Source: Sphingobium sp. AS12
GTDB taxonomy: Bacteria; Pseudomonadota; Alphaproteobacteria; Sphingomonadales; Sphingomonadaceae
DNA: 64,000 bases
Assembly (NCBI RefSeq): GCF_019097845.1
Contig: NZ_JAHRGM010000018.1
Span: forward strand, 17,511-81,510
Reading direction: 5' to 3'
Below the pieces are notes generated by a model, which saw nothing but the letters and a program-made list of their open reading frames with translations, searched no databases and had not been told where the DNA came from. How positions within the stretch are numbered: position 1 is the first letter of the stretch; each line of letters opens with the position of its first letter. The position numbers were made by a program, and so were the translations under genes. Below are positions 60,062 to 64,000 of this stretch, piece after piece.

Positions 60062-60696
60062 GCCCGTGCCAATCGCTCTCTTAACGCGTCCCACAGCATC
60101 ACATCACACCCCAGTTCCCTTCCGGCGTCGTTCGCCTCGGGCTGCGGCGTGCCATTCGGATTGGTGTTCCAGATGATGTCGACCGGGCCAAAGCGGTCCC
60201 ACAGTGACCGAACCTCATCAGCCGTCGGCTCATAGTCAGCGATCATCCCTATCCGCAGCACCTCCCCAGACCGCAGGATCACCCGATGAATGCGGTCGAA
60301 CTCCCGGTCGACGGCCGCCACTGCGCCAAACTGCCGAAGAAGCCGATCCGAGAATTTGTAAACCTTGTGCTGTGCAGTGTTGGCATCGCCATCAAGCACC
60401 GCCGACCGCAGCGTTCCGAAACTTCCCCAGCCCACATGGTTGGCTTCAAGATGCCAGATCGCCTCGCCCTCCCAGACACATTCCGCCCGATAGCCACAGA
60501 GGAAATCGAGGCCCTCGACGCGGTCCAGATAGCCGGCAGCTGTTGCCTGATCGACTGTCGTGGCAGCCGAGATGGCAGCGACGACATCCGGTCGATCCTC
60601 GGTAACGATCCGAATGGCGTCACCGCCGAGATGCTCCGCGATCGACGAACCCTCCTTATCAAAATTGGCGAGCGCATATTTGACCTGCCAGCTCAT
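60058..60696 (-). CDS. Unknown protein, second gene of the HNH-PLD operon
   Basis: A 212-residue protein from ATG 60696, which overlaps the HNH stop by 4 bp; the frame is open from 60753. It has no signal peptide or membrane helix. The C-terminal part (HRVILRSGEVLRIGMIADYEPTADEVRSLWDRFGPVDIIWNTNPNGTPQPEANDAGRELGCDVMLWDALRERLA) looks like an alternating beta/alpha domain, with the conserved-looking IIWNTNPNG stretch. I recognise no family. Context suggests a dedicated partner of the HNH/PLD/NTase set. Confidence 0.72.
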   Translation of the reverse strand: MSWQVKYALANFDKEGSSIAEHLGGDAIRIVTEDRPDVVAAISAATTVDQATAAGYLDRVEGLDFLCGYRAECVWEGEAIWHLEANHVGWGSFGTLRSAVLDGDANTAQHKVYKFSDRLLRQFGAVAAVDREFDRIHRVILRSGEVLRIGMIADYEPTADEVRSLWDRFGPVDIIWNTNPNGTPQPEANDAGRELGCDVMLWDALRERLARA

Positions 60697-61385
60697 GCGA
60701 ACATCCCGTCCATCGCTCCCGGAAAGCGGATAGCTCGACCCGAGACGCCGCATATATGCCGCTCACACAGGCCGCGAACATGCTCCTGATACTCAGCGAA
60801 CGTGCGGCGTTCCTCCTCTGTTGCGAGGCCAAGATTGGCATCAATGATCGCCAAAGTGCGATAGTGGTTGGGCAAGATTACGCTTCTCATGCGCTGATCC
60901 CAGACCGCAGCCGTGCCCGATTCCGGGTCATACTCGAAGTCCGAACCTTCCTCCGGCGCAAACTTCTCCCAGATGGCCCGGTTCTCAGCCATAATACCGG
61001 CAAACGCAGTTCGAGCCTGATCGCGATCGTCGTAAGCCCGTATGCCTTGCTTGTGCGCAAGCCGCCCGAGATGACTGGCCTTCCAATTAAGCAAGATACT
61101 TCGCGGATAGGCTTCGGGGTCCTTGTCGATCTTCGTGTGGCAGGTCGGACACAATAGGATCAAGTTCTCGAAGGCGTCGGGATCGAAGTCGTCCGCCGGC
61201 CGGTCTTCATGGCGTGGGCCTGCTTCACCATGCGGAATGACATGCGCCATTTCGGCGATGTGCTTGTCGCCACCCATCTCCGCTGGAAACAGGGCTTCAA
61301 GGCAGTCAGGTTTCTGACAGAAGCCAGCCGCGCCAGAGAATAGTCGCAGTCGGGTTTCCGCCGGTATCGCTTTTCTTGCCGCCAT
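60693..61385 (-). CDS. HNH endonuclease-family protein
   Basis: A 230-residue protein from ATG 61385 (frame open from 61424). The N-terminus RLRLFSGAAGFCQKPDC...EALF begins an HNH zinc site, IAEMAHVIPHGEAGPRHEDRPADDFDPDAFENLILLCPTCHTKIDKDPEAYP completes it, with AHVIP as the H and N-x-L-x-L-C-x-x-C-H-x-x-I-D as the metal/zinc part. The C-terminal 110 residues are unknown (YRTLAIIDANLGLATEEERRTFAEYQEHVRGLC). First gene of a four-gene coupled operon that converges on the ABC-3C operon. Confidence 0.87.
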   Translation of the reverse strand: MAARKAIPAETRLRLFSGAAGFCQKPDCLEALFPAEMGGDKHIAEMAHVIPHGEAGPRHEDRPADDFDPDAFENLILLCPTCHTKIDKDPEAYPRSILLNWKASHLGRLAHKQGIRAYDDRDQARTAFAGIMAENRAIWEKFAPEEGSDFEYDPESGTAAVWDQRMRSVILPNHYRTLAIIDANLGLATEEERRTFAEYQEHVRGLCERHICGVSGRAIRFPGAMDGMFA

Positions 61386-61432
61386 CAATATTACCCGCTC
61401 TAGTGCCCGACGTTCATATAGCAACCTCTGTT

Positions 61433-61481
61433 TCTAGCGTCAGCACGCAGAACTATTTTCGCATCCAACATCTAGCGTCAG
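61433..61481. repeat. Direct repeats TCTAGCGTCAG upstream of the HNH operon
   Basis: TCTAGCGTCAG at 61433-61443 and again at 61471-61481, 38 bp apart, in the HNH upstream region. They could be operator half-sites or traces of an insertion. A related TCTAG lies near 61399. Confidence 0.5.
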
Positions 61482-61889
61482 TTCTTCCGGCTTTAACCGA
61501 CCGGTAGCCGTCCGACGTGCGAAAGACCGGTTCCAGCCTCAGCGGACATCAGGGCGGCCGACCTCAAACGACGAGATCTGGTCGGCAGTTGCCCTTTTCG
61601 GTCACGATTCTAGGCTTAGCTATAATTTCAGTAACATCGGTGCCAGCAACATTTTGCAAGACTGAGACCATTGCAAAGCTGAGCATTCCGCAGCATGATA
61701 GGATTTGTGGCGGGCAGGCCCTTTTGTGGGTGTGCCAAGTGAACCAAGTGCCTTTTCCCGTCGAACACCGACGGCTCTTGCCTGTTTTAATTACGAGTTC
61801 TGCAGATGTCGATCCGCGAGGCAAAAACTCGTCGAGCCGCGACGAACTGAGCCCAACCTATCTTGCAATCTGCTGTAATCGGATTCACG
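61482..61889. other. 400-bp intergenic stretch, nothing recognised
   Basis: No supported gene; frames on both strands lack start signals and family features. It probably contains the promoter of the small protein-recombinase pair. Confidence 0.4.
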
Positions 61890-62075
61890 ATGGCAACCGG
61901 TAGCCGTCAGCAGCGACAGAAGTTTCCCCGGCCTGATGAGTCGGTGCTCAACCTTGCCTCCTGCGGCAGCGGCCCCGATCCGCGTCTGGTCAAGCTGGTT
62001 CGCCTGCTTGCCCGTCGTGCCGCGCGGAAGGCGTATCTGGAGATGCTGGAGGAGCGCCGCACGACCCGCTCCTGA
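61890..62075 (+). CDS. Small basic protein preceding the recombinase
   Basis: A 61-residue Arg/Lys-rich protein (MATGSRQQRQKFPRPDESVLNLASCG..., then LVRLLARRAARKAYLEMLEERR). The Leu/Arg-rich helix could bind DNA or the recombinase. It ends 18 bp before the recombinase GTG, so they likely share a transcript and it may be a recombination accessory factor. Family not named. Confidence 0.65.
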   Translation: MATGSRQQRQKFPRPDESVLNLASCGSGPDPRLVKLVRLLARRAARKAYLEMLEERRTTRS

Positions 62076-62093
62076 GACGAGGAGTTTCGTTCC

Positions 62094-63803
<1,710 letters not shown>

Positions 63804-63815
63804 CCACCAAAGGAT

Positions 63816-63844
63816 AAAGGGCGGACCTTTTGGGTCCGCCCTTT
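63816..63844 (-). terminator. Hairpin between 5S rRNA and tRNA-fMet
   Basis: Strong stem AAAGGGCGGACC (63816-63827) with GGTCCGCCCTTT (63833-63844), 5-base loop, flanked by T runs on both strands. It could terminate 5S transcription or serve as a processing site before tRNA-fMet. Confidence 0.7.
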
Positions 63845-63896
63845 TATCGAGATCATGAATGGGTTTTGTGTGATCCGATATATGCGCGTGCTTCAA

Positions 63897-64000
63897 TGCC
63901 TGGCGACGCCCTACTCTTCCAGTGCTTGAGCAATAGTACCATCGGCGCAGTCAGGTTTCACGGCCGAGTTCGGGATGGGATCGGGTGGGTCACAGACGCT
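63897..64000 (-). rRNA. rrf: 5S rRNA, 3' part (cut by window end)
   Basis: Plus-strand sequence from 63897 (TGCCTGGCGACG) through GAGTTCGGGATGGGATCGGG near 63970-63990 is the complement of the 3' two thirds and more of bacterial 5S rRNA. The 5' end and presumably 23S rRNA lie outside the window. Confidence 0.93.

Overview
The window looks like a sphingomonad (alphaproteobacterial, Sphingobium/Sphingomonas-like) chromosome. It has high GC and alphaproteobacterial gene types, and it ends at an rRNA operon (5S rRNA plus initiator tRNA) read on the minus strand. That operon abuts a large serine recombinase, so at least part of the window is probably an integrated mobile element. Organism and element type are inferred from gene content only.

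Region 1 (1-11.4 kb) looks like a host-type chromosome: the end of a chemotaxis receptor, a nucleoside deaminase, a Crp/Fnr regulator with a small partner, and a large-subunit catalase. A run of seven overlapping genes follows (three kinds of glycosyltransferase, acyl-CoA dehydrogenase, PIG-L deacetylase, NodS-like methyltransferase, another glycosyltransferase) that should build or decorate an unknown glycoconjugate.

Region 2 (11.5-25.3 kb) is a lasso peptide locus. The minus-strand operon lasA-lasB-lasC encodes a 44-residue precursor, a fused RRE/transglutaminase-like protease and an asparagine-synthetase-like cyclase. On the plus strand are a TonB-dependent receptor with an STN signalling domain, an S9-family lasso isopeptidase, and a FecI/FecR sigma/anti-sigma pair. 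An AbiE type IV toxin-antitoxin pair and a RelB/DinJ antitoxin remnant lie between fecR and the receptor. GntR and XRE regulators flank the precursor.

Region 3 (25.5-48.3 kb) is an F-type (MPF_F) type IV secretion/conjugation operon in the order dsbC, pilin, traL, E, K, B, V, C, two small membrane proteins, W, U, a tiny ORF, two TraN-like genes, trbC, an S26 peptidase, traF, a thioredoxin-like gene, traH and traG. It is preceded by a perfect 26-bp inverted repeat. No relaxase or coupling protein is visible, so the transfer module is incomplete within this window.

Region 4 (48.6-61.4 kb) is a defence/conflict island. It holds a Fic-like protein with a degenerate catalytic motif under a TTGCGC repeat array, a MazG-like protein, a HigB-like toxin with an XRE-ImmA antitoxin, and an operon-like pair of a thymidylate-synthase homologue with the dCMP-type Asp substitution and an alpha-glutamyl/putrescinyl-thymine pyrophosphorylase-like protein. 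A DUF4031 protein, a complete three-gene ABC-three-component system and a convergent four-gene operon (HNH nuclease, unknown protein, nucleotidyltransferase, PLD nuclease) complete it.

Region 5 (61.9-64 kb) has a small protein and a serine recombinase whose reading frame runs over a minus-strand terminator and ends inside the tRNA-fMet gene, followed by a truncated 5S rRNA gene. The most promising under-described systems are the putative dCMP-modifying/base-transfer pair, the HNH quartet beside ABC-3C, and the lasso locus with its embedded toxin-antitoxin pair.
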